A stretch of 5,691 nt of DNA from an uncultured Bacillaceae bacterium (GTDB lineage Bacteria > Bacillota > Bacilli > Bacillales > Amphibacillaceae): NCBI GenBank assembly GCA_945639745.1, contig CALZEK010000101.1, forward strand, positions 1 through 5,691. Reading direction: 5' to 3'. Positions 4,813 to 5,691 of this stretch are shown here, one piece after another. The position numbers and the translations under genes are program-made. The notes under the pieces are model-generated. The model ran no database searches and was not told where the DNA came from. It saw nothing but the letters and a program-made list of their open reading frames with translations. Position 1 is the first letter of the stretch; each line of letters opens with the position of its first letter.

Positions 4813-5544
4813 ATCAAAAATTATAAAAAACCACAAATATGTATTCCATTAACAGGAAAAAATTTAGATGATATAAAGGATCAGTTAGAAATAATTCTAC
4901 CTAAAAAACCAGATATTTTAGAACTTCGAGCTGATTTTTTAGAGAATATAGCTGATGAAGAATCTGTGCTAGAAATTGTTCACTATATTTCTAGACAAAC
5001 AAAAATTCCACTACTATTTACAATTAGATCTTCACGCGAAGGGGGAGAAGACATATCACTTAACGAGTTAGAAGTTTTGAAGCTTTTAAAAATAATATGT
5101 CGTCAAACTAACGTGAAAATGATCGATTATGAAGTGGAAAATAATGAAAAGAACGTAAAAGAGATTATAGAATATGCACAAAACGAAGAAAAAGAAGTTA
5201 TTTTATCCTATCATAACTTTGCTGAGACACCATCAAATGATAGTTTACTAAATAAATTATTATTGATGGAAGAGTTAGGAGCAAATCATGCAAAAATTGC
5301 TGTTATGCCAAATGATCAAGCAGACCTATTTCAAGTATTAGATTTGTCTTATGACGCGTCTCATCGATTATTGATACCTTTAACAATTTTATCAATGGGA
5401 GAAATAGGTAAATTAAGTCGGGTAATTGGTTGGATGTATGGCTCTAGAATCACATTTGCGGTTGGAGCTAAAAGTTCAGCACCAGGTCAAATTGCTATAA
5501 ATGAATTACAAAAGAGTATAGACTCTACATATGAAATTATATAA
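4813..5544 (+). CDS. aroD: 3-dehydroquinate dehydratase, type I; apparent ATC start
   Basis: AroD dehydrates 3-dehydroquinate to 3-dehydroshikimate, the third step of the shikimate pathway, through a Schiff base. Counting from 4813 the product is 243 residues, normal for type I. Active-site residues are all present: Glu37 and Arg39 (LELRAD), Arg72 and Glu76 (TIRSSREGG), His134 (SYHNFAETP), Schiff-base Lys161 (HAKIAVMPND), Arg203 (SMGEIGKLSR) and the SSAPGQI loop (221-227). No ATG, GTG or TTG exists in frame between the stop at 4810 and GTG 4966, and starting at 4966 would remove the first strand and LELRAD. GAGGTG six bases before ATC 4813 therefore marks that codon as the start. An ATG-to-ATC change or a sequencing error is the alternative. 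It is co-directional with the SMR pair and probably co-transcribed. Confidence 0.88.
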   Translation: MKNYKKPQICIPLTGKNLDDIKDQLEIILPKKPDILELRADFLENIADEESVLEIVHYISRQTKIPLLFTIRSSREGGEDISLNELEVLKLLKIICRQTNVKMIDYEVENNEKNVKEIIEYAQNEEKEVILSYHNFAETPSNDSLLNKLLLMEELGANHAKIAVMPNDQADLFQVLDLSYDASHRLLIPLTILSMGEIGKLSRVIGWMYGSRITFAVGAKSSAPGQIAINELQKSIDSTYEII

Positions 5545-5683
5545 AAAGAGCTTGGGACAAAACCAAATAAAACCATAAAACCGCGTAAAACCATGAAGCT
5601 TGTCAATTGGTTTACGCGGTTTTAATTTTGAACTTATTGTTTATGAGATAGTTTTTTCTACTTATGTTCCAGTCTGTTTTTTT
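5543..5683 (+). repeat. Nested imperfect palindrome with T-run after aroD
   Basis: The last 147 bases hold no gene. An outer arm beginning at the aroD stop (5543-5562, containing GAGCTTGGGACAAAA) pairs imperfectly with 5662-5681 (TTATGTTCCAGTCT then T7): about 16 of 20 positions pair including two G-T, with mismatches at 5548, 5551 and 5560. Inside it lies a stronger hairpin: AAAACCGCGTAAAACCA (5577-5593) with TGGTTTACGCGGTTTT (5608-5623), one A bulged. AAAACC occurs four times in the left half (5559, 5569, 5577, 5587). The T7 at the outer end suits an aroD terminator. The long nested form also fits an interspersed intergenic repeat; GAGCTTGGGACA-type motifs recur between genes in low-GC Bacillota, from memory. 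Confidence 0.6.
5577..5623. terminator. Inner hairpin, possible aroD terminator
   Basis: The arms 5577-5593 and 5608-5623 form a stem of 16 pairs with one bulged A and a 14-base loop. The core CCGCGTAAA/TTTACGCGG is the most GC-rich stretch nearby. The right arm ends in TTTT, AA, TTTT, a broken U-tract, so termination here may be partial, with the outer T7 at 5677-5683 as backup. The A4/T4 ends make it symmetrical. Confidence 0.6.
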
Positions 5684-5691
5684 GATAAACT

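Noticed and set aside
4966..5544. aroD starting at GTG 4966 (192 residues)
   Set aside because: It would lose the first strand and the LELRAD active-site residues, and has no ribosome binding site; homology continues upstream to 4813.
5610..5690. Short minus-strand open frame at the right edge
   Set aside because: About 26 lysine- and asparagine-rich codons inside the palindromic element, with no recognisable protein; better explained by the AT-rich repeat.

Overview
The window is AT-rich chromosomal DNA from a low-GC Bacillota, most likely Bacillaceae. The evidence is a genuine Crh (a paralogue of HPr typical of Bacillus and close relatives), a CtsR-controlled clpP, a tRNA-Arg(CCG) beside clpP, several TTG starts with strong GGAGG-type ribosome binding sites, and a YkkCD-type paired SMR transporter. 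The crh/clpP/tRNA-Arg neighbourhood recalls Bacillus subtilis. The genus cannot be fixed from this sequence; an AT-rich Oceanobacillus- or Virgibacillus-like organism is a guess. No phage, insertion sequence or CRISPR array is visible.

Left part (1-1375). The 3' end of crh (+) converges on clpP (-) across a shared bidirectional terminator. clpP has a near-consensus sigma-A promoter whose -35 lies inside a perfect CtsR operator. Divergent from it is a tRNA-Arg(CCG) with its own promoter and terminator, followed by an unrecognised 64-residue two-helix membrane protein.

Middle part (1413-3278). A minus-strand operon runs regulator, SCO family lipoprotein, YtkA/FixH-like lipoprotein. The regulator joins a DeoR-type helix-turn-helix to a cysteine-rich C-terminal half resembling NosL. 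With SCO (Cu-A centre assembly) and a YtkA-like partner, this looks like a self-contained copper or thiol-redox responsive unit for cytochrome oxidase maturation. Its promoter region carries four TAACA cores spaced 13, 10 and 10 bp, with a further copy in front of the divergent HAD gene: a candidate operator array.

Right part (3279-5691). A HAD-family phosphatase with its own terminator is followed by a tight plus-strand group: two SMR subunits (probably a guanidinium or small-cation exporter) and aroD, the type I 3-dehydroquinate dehydratase of the shikimate pathway. aroD has no ATG, GTG or TTG upstream of its conserved N-terminal active-site region. The ribosome binding site points to an ATC start, so either a rare start codon is used or the start has been damaged. 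The last 147 bases hold no gene but contain a nested imperfect palindrome ending in a T-run, which looks like a terminator or an interspersed intergenic repeat.
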